Shown here: positions 44,585-55,311 of the stretch, piece after piece
Position numbering within the stretch: the first letter of the stretch is position 1
How the letters are laid out: the number at the start of each line of letters is the position of its first letter
The notes under the pieces: model-generated
Database searches by the model: none
Seen by the model: the letters and a program-made list of their open reading frames with translations, nothing else
Told to the model about the DNA's origin: nothing
Position numbers and translations under genes: made by a program
NCBI GenBank assembly: GCA_009869945.1
Contig: WIXG01000328.1
Coordinates: forward strand, 23,852-87,851
Reading direction: 5' to 3'
Length of the DNA stretch: 64,000 nucleotides
Source: Mesaphorura yosii
Lineage: Eukaryota; Arthropoda; Collembola; Poduromorpha; Tullbergiidae

Positions 44585-46825
44585 TTAGTGCGGTGTTCTA
44601 CGTCTCAGGGCAGCCCATTTTGCGTGCGCCAGCAATAAAAATTTGGCCACGCCCCAAAAGCAGCCTTTGAACGGCATGATTTCTAGAAAGAAAACAAACG
44701 TCGAGCCAAGTGTCATGACTCCCATCACACTGAATGGAATACTGTACAGCTCCATGGATCCTTTTCTCGGGTCGGTCGCCGGAGGACGGAGTTGAAAGAG
44801 TACGGGGGCTACGACGGGCTCGGTTTCCAGGTCCGGGTAGTATCTCTTCCTCTGCTGTCTCTCAAACACCTCGTCGCGTTCGTCCTCAAACCGCGCCCAC
44901 TTACCATAGTAAATTCCCGACTCAATCAGCCCACGAATGCTGCGCTGCGCGAGCCTGCACAAATAATTTGCCGATATTCCAACCTGATTCAGGAACACAA
45001 AAGGTTGGGCGGGCCCGACGTAGGCCACAACCTTCTCCGAGGCCAAGCCGTGCTTGAGGGTGGCCAGCACCTGCCAGAAGTTGTGGCCCTCCAGCAGAGC
45101 GAAATTCTTCGGGAGCGGTTGCGGCTGCGTCCCGTTCTGAGTTGTAGAAACCAGCCCGTGCACGGCTTCGTGACGAAATTGTGCCAGCTTTTCGTCGATG
45201 TTCACCTCCGGCCGGACGTGAATGACAGATTCGCTTATTCTCGCGTACTTTGCAGACGTCGGGCCTTCCCAAAGCTTTGGCTTATGTGGCACTGGCCTGG
45301 GCTGCCTTTGTGTGTCAAAGAAGACCATAATCCACTGTGAGAGTGCGTAGATCGGCATGGAGCTATTGGAGAGCTCGTCCAGGGACTGCGGGAAGGGTGG
45401 CAAGGTCGTGCAGGTCAAGAGCGACGTGAAAACACCCGAGTAGCCATTCGAAGTAACAACTACGGCCAGGAACCAGGTGGCCAACACGACACGAAGCCAG
45501 GGTTTCTGCCCATCGTCTGCCTCGTCCGTGCTTTGTCCCAAAGTGAGCGCGAATATCGCAATGAATCTTCTGCAGGCGCTCGATTGGGTCTCGCCCGTGC
45601 CCTCGCCCGCGGCCGCCCAAATCAGGCCGGTAACAGACAAGGCGGAGAGAATGGTGAAGATCCAAGTCGGAAGATCCATTGCCGTGAAGAACGCCTGCGT
45701 GTTGATCTCGGAGATGAAGCCCTTGTCCAAGACGACAATCACGTGAAACGGGAGGACGTCGACGAAAATTATGTCCAACATGTACCGCACGAAATCCATC
45801 ATGACTGGGTCGGTGAGTCCGCTCCCCCAGCCCAACAGCCCCAGCTGCACGAGCAGATTCTCCTTCTGCACCAGCTCCTTGTAATGCTCTCGACGGTAGC
45901 CCGTGAAATTGAACCTGTCCAGTAACTCCAGCTGCAGGCAGTCGTTTTCAATGGTGTAACGCCAATCGAATGCATCCTTCCCGGGCTGCCGTCTGTTGCA
46001 AATTGTTCCACTAGGCACCCGCCCGGGAACCTTTGATTTCGGGTCGGGCGGCCCGGACAAGCTTACGAGAACCGGAAACCCGCCTCTATGTCTGTGCCTG
46101 ACGTCCCACTCTTCGTCCAACGCCAACCAGAATTGCGCTGACTTGCCTTCCTTGATTGCTACGCGTGCGCGCGCCGGGAAGGCGTGAAATTCTCCCGGGT
46201 GCGTCGACAAGAATTTTATACGACTGCCATTACCGTTTCCGTTGCCATTGCCGCCAAGATGGAGCACTTCTAGGAAGTTAGCTTGAAACGCATGCAGGAA
46301 CGCTAGCATCGTGCCATAAATGTTCACATCCCGGGCCCGGTTGGACACGACGATTGTCAGCGACGGCTTCGCGTGGCTTTCGATGTCTTGGAACAGAATC
46401 TGTCGCACGATCCAGGCTTCCGTGCCTGTGCTCGGCATTCTGCCGAGGCACAGAAGAACTTGCACGTGACGGACTCGGAATTTGACGAAAGAACGAATAT
46501 CTTTCATTTTGGGAATCATGCGCTCCAGATGCCTGTCCATCGAGCCGTTGGCGGCAGACAGCGACGAAAGAATACGAAATGGACTGCTTGACTGCTCTAA
46601 GAGAAATGCGTAGCTCTCAATTTCGTCGTTGTACTGATTTGAGGCTGTTTCAAATTCGCCCGCGACTGTCATATAACAACCGTCGTCGAATATGCGCTGG
46701 AAAAGCTGGCGGGTTTCGGGAGAAATTGGCAACCGCCTTGGTGCCGTGGGCTTTACGTGCGCTCCGAGGCTTTTAAAATGTGGAATAATGACGATGATAA
46801 GAATACAAGACGAAAAGTTCGCCAT
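44585..46825 (-). CDS. Ionotropic receptor with long extracellular N-terminus, 746 aa
   Basis: This is an intronless receptor starting MANFSSCILIIVIIPHFKSL, a signal peptide. About 390 residues precede M1, so unlike the 27-38 kb receptors it has an amino-terminal region (ILFQDIESHAKPSLTIVVSN). M1 is PTWIFTILSALSVTGLIWAA and a pore-like stretch is RRFIAIFALTLGQS. M2 is LATWFLAVVVTSNGYSGVF, where SNGYSGVFTSLLT stands at the place of SYTANLAAFLT. M3 is SVMGVMTLGSTFVFFLEIMP. It is expected to be a chemosensory cation channel subunit. A (GGN)-type Gly/Asn run (GGNGNGNGNGS) lies in the N-terminal region. Confidence 0.78.
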   Translation of the reverse strand: MANFSSCILIIVIIPHFKSLGAHVKPTAPRRLPISPETRQLFQRIFDDGCYMTVAGEFETASNQYNDEIESYAFLLEQSSSPFRILSSLSAANGSMDRHLERMIPKMKDIRSFVKFRVRHVQVLLCLGRMPSTGTEAWIVRQILFQDIESHAKPSLTIVVSNRARDVNIYGTMLAFLHAFQANFLEVLHLGGNGNGNGNGSRIKFLSTHPGEFHAFPARARVAIKEGKSAQFWLALDEEWDVRHRHRGGFPVLVSLSGPPDPKSKVPGRVPSGTICNRRQPGKDAFDWRYTIENDCLQLELLDRFNFTGYRREHYKELVQKENLLVQLGLLGWGSGLTDPVMMDFVRYMLDIIFVDVLPFHVIVVLDKGFISEINTQAFFTAMDLPTWIFTILSALSVTGLIWAAAGEGTGETQSSACRRFIAIFALTLGQSTDEADDGQKPWLRVVLATWFLAVVVTSNGYSGVFTSLLTCTTLPPFPQSLDELSNSSMPIYALSQWIMVFFDTQRQPRPVPHKPKLWEGPTSAKYARISESVIHVRPEVNIDEKLAQFRHEAVHGLVSTTQNGTQPQPLPKNFALLEGHNFWQVLATLKHGLASEKVVAYVGPAQPFVFLNQVGISANYLCRLAQRSIRGLIESGIYYGKWARFEDERDEVFERQQRKRYYPDLETEPVVAPVLFQLRPPATDPRKGSMELYSIPFSVMGVMTLGSTFVFFLEIMPFKGCFWGVAKFLLLAHAKWAALRRRTPH

Positions 46826-47439
46826 TTTTGGCGTGCTTAATTTTCTCTGCTTTTGCGGTGTCGACTTGCAAACAAGAAAAGAAAAGGATAGACAATCCGA
46901 CTAGGATCAGACAATCCTGCTCACCGCAGAACAGTGCTCAAGGTCGGAATACTTTGTGAAGGTCTCGTCTGAAAAGCATCGCATGACTTGTGCTAGTAGT
47001 AGAGTCCCTGTGAGCTCAAACACACCCAAAAGCGACGGAATTCCATGGAAAATTTTGTCAAGGACATCGCCATCGCGTGAGCTGTTCCGAAAAACATCGC
47101 GGAAACAGAAATGTGCCCGCGGGGAATGATCGTCTTTGGTCCTTGGAAAATACGAGCCTCCCCTTTTTCCGTGCAGGACAAAGACCCATGAACTCGTGGA
47201 CTCGTTGCATGCTCGTTTTGATTGCTCGCACGCTTATTATCAGAGCCATTGCTTTGGTTTTGATTATGCTCTTCACATACGAGCGCAAAAAATTCGGTCG
47301 TGCAAAGTTATTCTGACTGACGCCCACTAAAACAAAGAGACGAAAACTTAAAACGAAGTTATTTTTAATTGAGCGGGTTTTTTTTAATGGCAATGGCACT
47401 GGGATTTTGGCATAAGTAATAAAAACTGCTACCATCAAG
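46826..47439. other. Intergenic
   Basis: This is the promoter side of the ionotropic receptor at 44585 and the 3' side of the transporter fragment. No coding segment is recognised. Confidence 0.5.
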
Positions 47440-47800
47440 CTAAACTAAGTCAATCTTTTTGTTATCAGTGTTTCTACGCAACCAGAAATCGGAGCCGCCT
47501 CCGCGTGGGAGTCTTTGGGGAGGTCTGGGACCAGTTTTTGCCACTGCAGTCATGATGACACCGGCGCAGAGGAGTAGAATCCTGATTATCCTGAAAAGAG
47601 TGAGACGAATCGAGAATGAGAAGGCGCTTCAAAAGAGGGTGCGGTCGGTAAAACTGTGAACTTCGGACCCGAAAGACTTACGACCAGACGTCCGGAAGCA
47701 GCGAAAATATTGTAATCTGCCAAAGACTCGTGAAGAGCACGTCGGCACAGCGGACAAGGCTCACAGTGCCCGCCGCCTCAAATTTCAAAAGGTGGACAAC
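47440..47800 (-). pseudogene. SLC35G-like EamA transporter, C-terminal two exons only
   Basis: Exon 47800-47682 encodes VVHLLKFEAAGTVSLVRCAD, then VLFTSLWQITIFSLLPDVW. After a 91-base intron (GTAAGT donor, TTTTCAG acceptor) exon 47590-47440 encodes SIIRILLLCAGVIMTAVAKT, ending RRNTDNKKIDLV. The E-x-A-G-x-V-S-L-V-R-x-x-D-V-x-F motif followed by two hydrophobic helices is typical of the second EamA domain of drug/metabolite transporters such as SLC35G. The first eight helices are not found within 500 bases upstream, where the next gene ends. It is probably a truncated copy; a distant 5' part interrupted by a neighbouring gene is possible but less likely. Confidence 0.6.
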
Positions 47801-48323
47801 CTCTTACGTCACCGTCACAAAACTCGGTTAGAAAAATACAAACAGAATGAAGAACCACTCATCAGAACGGTCCAAAATGGAACGAGTTAATTAATAATCA
47901 CGGCACGGTAGATTTCAACCTGTCGTTAGCTGCGGGTAGCTCGAGGTTTCAAAAGATGCGAGCAATTTATTTCACATTTGTGCCACGCGATAAGCAATGA
48001 ATAATTCATAAATGCTACAAGACGATGGTAAGTAATTTGTAATTTGATACCAGAGTTAAGAGGAAATTTTGAAACCACTTTGAAAATTTGTTTGCCTGAC
48101 ATGGCACTTTTTTGACCGCATCGACAAAGTTAGCATCCCCATTTAGTAGATTGGAGACTTACAGGATATTTCATTCGAATTAAAGGCCAATCGATTCAAA
48201 TACAGTCGGTAATTTGGTAAAGTGGCTTTCTGGCTCCATACATCTTTTATTAAGAAGGCTTAAATGACAGGCGACATGTGGCAGGCAAGTGACTCGTGCG
48301 TGTACTCGATATTTGGCGCACTT
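47801..48323. other. Intergenic
   Basis: AT-rich spacer between the transporter fragment and the ionotropic receptor at 48324. I looked here for upstream transporter exons and saw none. Confidence 0.5.
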
Positions 48324-50507
48324 TCACCGAATTGACAGGACCTTGACCCTGACCTTGCCGTAGTGTTTCGTACCTCGTGCCCGTATCGTGCAACAAACCT
48401 CAAATACAAAAACTATGGCCGAAATGCACAAAATGGCTACGCAAATTAGAAGGCTGCCGGTGAAATCGAGAAGCTTAAGCGGATGCTGGCCTTGCTTTCG
48501 CATTTCTTTAAGGAGGGCATCCGCCGTGCTCTTCAGCCTCTGCAGTCTTTGTAGCTCCGGATCCACACCCGCGCCCGGTTCCCGAAGCCTGCGCGACACG
48601 GAATTCCACCACCGAACGCCCTGACTGCGGGTTTTTGCCAGGTCGTCCTCCGCCCAGTAACCATACAGCCCCGACGCGTAGAAAGTCAGCAAAATTCTGT
48701 TGAACGACTCCGTCCACCGCGATCCCTTGCGAAAAGACCACCCAGGTGTCAGTTTTATAATGTCCGTGTCCTCCGATCGAATGAAAAGCCTGTCTCGCGG
48801 TCCCATGCCGGGCAGTGTGAAATTCTTCCTTATCGCGAGGTCCCCATTCGTGATAAAGTCCAGGCAGGCCTGCGGGCGGTCCTCGTCCGTGTTCAGCAGC
48901 ACCCTCTCGAAGCAGTCGAAGGAGTGGTTGATGTATGCGGCTCGGGCGAGGAAGGCGACGTGCACCGGATGCTTCGACGCTTTCGTTTCGAGGTACGCTG
49001 AGCCTCCGTAGTACCGGAAGTTCAGGGCGTAGTGCGAGCTGGCGAGCTCGAGGTGGGTCGCGGGGTACTCCTCATACGACTTGAAGGAGAGGAACTCCAT
49101 CAGCTTGGCGCGGTAGCCCGTTTCCAGGACGAGGCACGCGGCCGTCCAGACCATTATGAGCAGGCGGAGGTTGGACGCTGTCCAGTGGCGAAGCGTCGCC
49201 GCCTGCTCCATGAGGATCCGGTAAATGGCGTCCAGCACTTCGAGCGAAAGATGCAGGGCGCTGACGGAGCCGCCCACGCAATTCTGGAGCCTGGAAAAAT
49301 GCACGTACGCACAGATGGAAAAGACGGGCAAGAGCACGGCCAGGCAGGAACCAATCCACATGATCCAGACGTCGTTGTCCAGCGGCCAGAGAATCGAGAG
49401 CCAGCTAGATCGCGTCGGCGGCGGTTTGATGTAAAACACGCGCATGAACCACGTGTTGATGAAAGTCGGGTCGGCAATTGGATGCCTTTCGATTGCGACT
49501 CCGCCCCCGAGGCTGATGTCCGCGTCGCCATAAAACAGCTCGCCCACGATGCCCACCCATTTCATTGTCCCGTTAATGATCAGCCGCATCCCCGTCGAGC
49601 CGCCGTGTCCCGCCTTCTTCACATTGAATGTAAAGTTGTAGCGAGCGCCCGCCTCTCGCAGCATCGAGTAAAACTTGCCGCCGCCCTTCTCCGTCGCCGC
49701 GGGCGTGTCGGGGCGGATCATCGACTGAATCCCGGAGCACGTGACCGGGAAATGCCGGTCGCTGATGACGGAGTCGCAGAGCCGGGAGAAAAGAGGTAAA
49801 GGCCTTTGCCTTTGCCCGATTCCGACTCGCTCACATGTGTTGATGATGTCAATCTTGACTGGCGTGGGCGTGGGCGAAGTTGTGGGCACCGACACGAAAT
49901 ATTTGTACCTCAGCTCGTCCACCATGTCAATGCTCAGAAACCGGCGCTGGAATTCTGTCGCTGGACCACCCGCGAGCGCCACGACGCTGATAAATACGAA
50001 GTAGTCCTTGTGTGGCCTGATAATTTTGGTGCTGATCAGCTGTTCAATCATTCTAGCCCCTGTCTCGCCACAGACGCCGTCGGCGCGGTCTCCTCCGCTC
50101 CTCAAATCCAGGAATACCGACGCGCAATTCGTCCCGTGCTTAATAACTCCGTATGTTAGCGGGTTGATAAGGTCGGTCTCCTCCCATTCGTAATTTCGGT
50201 ACCTAAAAGGGGGCCACGTGGATGGCAGTATGGGAGTGACCAGAATCATTGGGGTTAGGCTGGAGCCTTGTATTTCTGTGCCACTGAACTCGTGACTGTG
50301 ACTGTGGCAGCCGCTTAGTGAAGGAAAAATCCATGTCGTACAGATGAATTGAGGACCACAAGTCGGATTTGCGCTGACCGAGCTGATTGCCTGCGCAATA
50401 TCAGTGATATGGTTCTTGGTCTGAGCCTTGGGCTGTGATGCGTAAACCTGAGATCCAACTAATCCAAGCGCTCCGAAGGCCGCCAGCAGCAGGTAGGGGA
50501 CGCCCAT
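48324..50507 (-). CDS. Ionotropic receptor-like protein, intronless, 727 aa
   Basis: The frame opens at 50570; I start at 50507, where MGVPYLLLAAFGALGLVGSQ forms a signal peptide. A long N-terminal extracellular part is followed by an S1 lobe (FYSMLREAGARYNFTFNVKK; GELFYGDADISLGGG; NTWFMRVFYIKPPP). M1 is DVWIMWIGSCLAVLLPVFSI, the pore is IYRILMEQAATLRH, and M2 is LLIMVWTAACLVLETGYRA. S2 follows, then M3 (LLICVAILCISAIVFVFEVC). The lobe layout and M1-pore-M2-S2-M3 order identify the ionotropic glutamate receptor superfamily. It is probably a chemosensory channel subunit. It is strand-matched with the receptor at 44585 but only distantly similar. Confidence 0.75.
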   Translation of the reverse strand: MGVPYLLLAAFGALGLVGSQVYASQPKAQTKNHITDIAQAISSVSANPTCGPQFICTTWIFPSLSGCHSHSHEFSGTEIQGSSLTPMILVTPILPSTWPPFRYRNYEWEETDLINPLTYGVIKHGTNCASVFLDLRSGGDRADGVCGETGARMIEQLISTKIIRPHKDYFVFISVVALAGGPATEFQRRFLSIDMVDELRYKYFVSVPTTSPTPTPVKIDIINTCERVGIGQRQRPLPLFSRLCDSVISDRHFPVTCSGIQSMIRPDTPAATEKGGGKFYSMLREAGARYNFTFNVKKAGHGGSTGMRLIINGTMKWVGIVGELFYGDADISLGGGVAIERHPIADPTFINTWFMRVFYIKPPPTRSSWLSILWPLDNDVWIMWIGSCLAVLLPVFSICAYVHFSRLQNCVGGSVSALHLSLEVLDAIYRILMEQAATLRHWTASNLRLLIMVWTAACLVLETGYRAKLMEFLSFKSYEEYPATHLELASSHYALNFRYYGGSAYLETKASKHPVHVAFLARAAYINHSFDCFERVLLNTDEDRPQACLDFITNGDLAIRKNFTLPGMGPRDRLFIRSEDTDIIKLTPGWSFRKGSRWTESFNRILLTFYASGLYGYWAEDDLAKTRSQGVRWWNSVSRRLREPGAGVDPELQRLQRLKSTADALLKEMRKQGQHPLKLLDFTGSLLICVAILCISAIVFVFEVCCTIRARGTKHYGKVRVKVLSIR

Positions 50508-52155
50508 TTCTCCTGTTTCTTTCGTCCTATGCACGACGCACGAGAACCGAATCAAATGGTTGAGAAGCAAAAGTGAATTCAGACCTGGACTATAGAAAAT
50601 GAATGTATTGCCTTCATCGTTTCGTGCTTTCCAATTTCACAGGCGACATTTGTGGCATGTGACATTTAGCCTGACAACGACAATGAAAAGCAACGCTGAC
50701 CACACAGCAGAGGCGTGATCGGAAATTCTTATTCATAGACATCAATCTCGACCAGGCTTCAGCATAAGGCACACGAGACGCAAGAAATTAGGAATTAATC
50801 GTTTAATTAACTAAAGAACTCCCGAACGCAAATGGCCAGAACCAGTGAAGTAATAAACATTCGTTATATTGGGTCTCAAAACGTCGACCTGCTCTTGGAC
50901 TTTAGATCACGGACATTCTCTATTAGGGAATTGACGATTTATGCGTTTATACTCACTAGTTCAGTGACCCGACCGACCCACTTTTCCCGGCCGCGACCAC
51001 TCTGGCCTGAATAGCGGTCATCGGCACAGTTTTGCCTTGCAATGCAATGCGTCGCTTCTTTGTTCCAGATTTCAGGTTCACTGATTAATTCCTGAAAGAA
51101 ACCTTTCTTTAAGTCATTCGTTGTCACACGGTTTAGTTGAAATCATCGCTTAAAGCTCTCCGCTCGGAATTGGTATCAGGCAAAAACTGCTGATGAACCA
51201 TTTCCATTCCCAGGACATGTCCCAGTCACAGACCCAGTATTGGAAGTGTTGCTTGTACATGACCATTGCTTTGCACCCTGCTTTAGGATACCAATACCAA
51301 GATTTTCATCTGCGCCCGTCAATTCACAATGACCATTCAAATCCCAGTGAACGAGTGCTTGAGCAGCGACAGAACAACAGCTTGACAATTTTCGTTGGTT
51401 CCCCCCAATTTTGGCACAAAGAGGTCACCCGAAAGAATGTTGACTCAAATGTTCCGGTTTGAACTTGAACGATCCATGTGCCGATAAATATGCATGAAAT
51501 TCACTCTTTTCGAGCTCGTCGACCTGGGAAGGGCACCTGGCCAAAACATGATCAAAGATTAGTTACCATACGGACAAGAAGCACGCACATTCTTTCTCTA
51601 AAACTGAACAAATAGTAACCAACATTTAGCATGTTTAATCGCAACAGTATATATTTATTGGCAAATTGCGACAAATAACAGTATTTCGAAATCATAATCA
51701 CGGTTTTTAGACTTGCTCTCCCTTCTCGCCTGCAGCGGTCGCCGCAGCTTTTCCTCTTCTGTTTCTAGTCTCTTCATGGCAAACCATGCGTGGGCGATCC
51801 GTAAAGGCATTCAAAGTTAGGGCCCATGCACCCAGTCTCTCTGTAGTGCGCTCAGTACTATCAAGAATCGATACAAAACGTACTCGGTCCGAATTCAGAG
51901 CTATAAAACTGTGATGATGTCCCGTTTTAGAAATGAAAACCCCATAGAATTTTTAATAAATGGACTTTGGGAATGAAAATCTGCTTCAAATGAATGAAAA
52001 GCCGCTTTTTCCATCTTATAATTTATGAAGATTTTGCCGCTTTATTGCACGCAAAAACGAAGGCCTTCGTGTTTTCAATTGAACGCTCTTTTAATTAATG
52101 CATATTTTCATTCTTAGGTCCATCTGCAATAAAAACTCATAGATGCAAACACGAC
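50508..52155. other. Intergenic, no gene recognised
   Basis: About 1.6 kb. Several short open frames occur (for example 51193-51462 plus strand), but none has a domain or exon context. Confidence 0.45.
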
Positions 52156-53466
52156 ATGTATCGTGTCATGGTGAATGGAAACGGACGAATTAGTAAATGC
52201 CGCAATGCTCTCAAAGTTTTTGACAGGTTTAGCGAAGATATTCTTCAAGAATTGTCCCAAACTCACACATACACGATGTTGACCTCACGTTCGTTTCGTG
52301 TACTCAACATCCTGTTTCAAATCACGACGGCCATCAAATGTATCCCACTCGGGTGGATTGGGTCGAATTCCATTGTGAAGATGTACCCACTTCAGCGCAG
52401 ATCCCTATCACGTTGGCTGGCGTACTTCAATTGCGCACTCGACGATTTGGCGACTACCATAACCGTTCTCGGGCTCGGTCACTTTATGCTAATCAACTAC
52501 GAACACGTTGTCCTCATTATTCCACCGCTTATCTACGCTGGTGCCATAATTTTCATCTCGGAACTCAAATATTGCGCTTACTACTTCGAACTTGAGTTGT
52601 CCATACTGGTCAACAAAATGTTTCAGACTTCAACCTTGCTTGCACGTACCTTCGAAGTGGATGTTTCTAATACGAAATTTACATCGACCATCTTCCTCGA
52701 GCTGGGTGCCAAAGGACTCATGCTTCTCACATCCACAATTCCTTTTGGAGCATTCGCGTATCAACTCAACGACCCAATGAACCTCTTTCTGTTTTACTTT
52801 GGTCCAAGCCCATGGGGTCAGTTACTGTATGCGTTCTGTTCGATGATTCTCCTCTACAACAAGATCTGGGTTCTCAATTTTATGATAATCATCTTACTCG
52901 CGTCCAACGTACCACTTTTAAATGGGCTTCAAAATTTACGTAATATTGTGATGCGTGAGAACCGAACGCGCTGGCCAGCGGATTGTATCCTTAAAGAGTA
53001 CAGAGTCTTGCAAGTCCTAGCGTCCATTACTTGGGCAGCAATGGGCCCAGTCATTCAGCCACTCACCCAATTCTCATGCTCCCTCCTCTGCATTATGGGT
53101 TCCGTCATGCTCATTCTCTTCTCTCGCCAGTTGAGTCCGATCATTATCATCATCATCGCAGACGTGATCCTTTTCGTCGTGGTCGGCTTCGGTTATGGTC
53201 TGCAATCTGAGATTGACTGTGTACTCATTTCACGGGACATTTTACACAGAGTACGGACTGTATATAGCCAGACAATTGGGAATCATGGAAAAGATGAACT
53301 CAAGAAGATTCAATGGCTTCAACGTGTCCATCGAGCACAAAGACTTGTCGCAGTTCCTTTCGGAAGCCTATACGTCTGTTCACCATCTACTATGATCACC
53401 AACTTTGGATTTATGGCGGAGCAAACTGGGTCGGCCGCCATTACATTCAAAGGGATTGCTGCTTAG
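52156..53466 (+). CDS. Gustatory-receptor-type chemoreceptor, 436 aa
   Basis: An intronless multi-pass protein starting MYRVMVNGNGRISKCRNALK. Hydrophobic segments include VVLIIPPLIYAGAIIFIS, GLMLLTSTIPFGAFAYQL, LLYAFCSMILLYNKIWVL, SCSLLCIMGSVMLILF and IIIIIIADVILFVVVGFGYG. The C-terminal block AQRLVAVPFGSLYVCSPSTM to TGSAAITFKGIAA has the same RxxxVxxG layout as the other receptors here. Codon use is more AT-rich than in the receptors on the left of the window. It is expected to be a ligand-gated channel in chemosensory neurons. Confidence 0.7.
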   Translation: MYRVMVNGNGRISKCRNALKVFDRFSEDILQELSQTHTYTMLTSRSFRVLNILFQITTAIKCIPLGWIGSNSIVKMYPLQRRSLSRWLAYFNCALDDLATTITVLGLGHFMLINYEHVVLIIPPLIYAGAIIFISELKYCAYYFELELSILVNKMFQTSTLLARTFEVDVSNTKFTSTIFLELGAKGLMLLTSTIPFGAFAYQLNDPMNLFLFYFGPSPWGQLLYAFCSMILLYNKIWVLNFMIIILLASNVPLLNGLQNLRNIVMRENRTRWPADCILKEYRVLQVLASITWAAMGPVIQPLTQFSCSLLCIMGSVMLILFSRQLSPIIIIIIADVILFVVVGFGYGLQSEIDCVLISRDILHRVRTVYSQTIGNHGKDELKKIQWLQRVHRAQRLVAVPFGSLYVCSPSTMITNFGFMAEQTGSAAITFKGIAA

Positions 53467-53593
53467 AATTGTTTTTATGCATGAAAACAGAGCATGAAGA
53501 CCCTTGATTGTTGTAGTGAACAAAGCACCCAGCACATGATCTTGGGACGAGTTCTTTTCAAAATTCAAAACCTTTCTCTGGGTACAGTGAAAG

Positions 53594-54311
53594 TTGCTCA
53601 ACGTACAGTCATTTGATTTCATCGATTCGACGACCACATTCGATGCGAACTACACACTCAAGAAGACATTCAGTAGATACAGGCAAGCGAAGCATGGAAA
53701 TGGTGATGTAGATCATGTGTGTAGATTTTGTAGTAAGCAGCTCTCTTCGTTATCTGGCCATTATCTGATTATTCGTGCTGGCCTTGGCCAGCACGTGCGA
53801 AGAATCCACGAACGCCTACGACCACATTGCTGCATTTACTGTGACAAGACATTCAGGCTTGTGTCAGCTCATATTCGAGGACATACTGGAGAAAAACCCT
53901 TCGTTTGCAAGACTTGTTCCATGTCATTCACGAGTGAAGGTGCCCTGCGCAGCCATGAAGAGACTCCTAGGGAAGTCAAGCCATTTGCATGAACGGAGTG
54001 CGACAAAACTTTCCGGACACCTGACGGAGCATCTCAGGACTCACGCAGGCGAGATGCCATTCAAATGTGGCACGTGGCACCCAGCTTAGGCACATGTCGA
54101 ACTTTGGACGACTGTGCGATCCTATAGAGGAGATAAGCCTTATTCCTGCACGTATTGCAAGTACAAGGGTACACAGAGCTATGCGTTGGCGCTTCATGTA
54201 AGGACACATACGGGTGAAAAATCCTTCTCCTGCAGAGATTGCCGGGGCACATTCAAGGGATTTCGTGCCCTAAAAAGGCATAGAACACGGCTTCATGCGA
54301 CAAATTTGTAG
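53594..54311 (+). pseudogene. C2H2 zinc-finger protein, degraded
   Basis: Classical fingers are recognisable: CRFCSKQLSSLSGHY, CIYCDKTFRLVSAHIRGH with linker TGEKPF, CKTCSMSFTSEGALRSHEE, then KPFA followed by TGA exactly where the first cysteine of the next finger should be. The next finger (ECDKTFR; then LTEHLRTHAGEMPFKCGTW in another frame) has a frameshift, and a Trp stands where a Cys is expected. Two further fingers at 54138-54300 (YSCTYCKYKG, SCRDCRGTFKGFRALKRH) are intact. A nonsense codon at a zinc ligand, a ligand substitution and a frameshift together make this a genuine pseudogene. Confidence 0.75.
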
Positions 54312-54423
54312 AGAACTCTGAACATGAGTCCTCTTGTGTTGATGTGTAAAATGAGTATAAAACGGCACTCCATGTGTTATTTATCAGCATTTTCCAAATA
54401 TGGCATGATACTCGACCGTTGAA

Positions 54424-54707
54424 TTACTTTGAATAAATTAACACACCATAAGACGAACAAGCATGGCGGTGGAAATCGCAGTCGATGAAGCCAGCGATCG
54501 AGTTGATGTACGTGTTGGTCACACCCAGCACGCCCGACGGGCCGCCCATGCCCTGGATCCCATTCAGGGCAGGAGCGCGTTTTTACCTTGTATGGGCGGC
54601 AATGGCAATGCTGGCGAGGAACCGTCGTCGGGTTCTGTAGCGTCCACGTCCAGCAAGCACAAGCAGCCCACGGACGCGAAGAAGCAAAGAAAAACGGCAA
54701 TCTTCAT
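54424..54707 (-). pseudogene. Small secreted protein with one-base frameshift
   Basis: The ATG at 54707 opens a signal peptide (MKIAVFLCFFASVGCLCLLD) followed by DATEPDDGSSPALPLPPIQG. The frame then runs K-N-A-L-L-P and a stop. The neighbouring frame continues LNGIQGMGGPSGVLGVTNTY and INSIAGFIDCDFHRHACSSY to a stop at 54424. One missing base in the AAAAA or CCC run between them would join the two. The two cysteines in the tail could pair. It resembles short secreted effector or precursor peptides, but no family is recognised. Confidence 0.45.
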
Positions 54708-55311
54708 GGCTTTCCGTTAAATCGTAATTCACAAAAACGTCGCCTCAAAGAAGACCGACTCGCCAGTGCAGTGATTGCTTGCCTGGAGTTTACTCGCGCT
54801 TAAATATGAGCTTTTCATATCCGGTCACTTGCAAATATTGAGCTTCTATTTTTAGCCTGCCAATCATGAGTTAATGTTAACTGAGTACAACTTCTTGCTC
54901 ATTTTTGTCTTCGCTATGAGCCATAGTTTATGATACATGAGATATGAGACACGAGTCATGAGTCATGATTGAGATTTGAGCAACTATCGAGAAAATGATG
55001 TTGACTTGACGGAGATTGCAAAGAAAAGAGGAAGGCATGGAAAGTGCATCCCATCCAGCTGCTTGCCACGTTCAGCGCAGCGTGCAGGTGCTAATCAGAT
55101 GCCCGGCTTGTGGCCATGCTATGGCCGTGGCCCTTCGTTTGCCAATTCTAAATACCGATATCATTCGCGGCACTCGAAAATGACTGCACTGCAGGGTTTG
55201 ATAGATCGCTAATTACATACAGTCTATTATAGTAGTAAGCGATATAAATACAGGAGGAGCAGGCTCACGAAGATTCAGTAAAACTGTCATTGCCCTTGGG
55301 CAAATACGGAA
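54708..55311. other. Intergenic
   Basis: AT-rich spacer with repeated ATGAG words (CATGAGATATGAGACACGAG and on, near 54936-54970), an imperfect short tandem tract. No gene is recognised. Confidence 0.45.

Noticed and set aside
49032-49799. 255-codon plus-strand open frame
   Set aside because: Antisense shadow of the GC-rich ionotropic receptor at 48324; Arg/His-rich with no motif.
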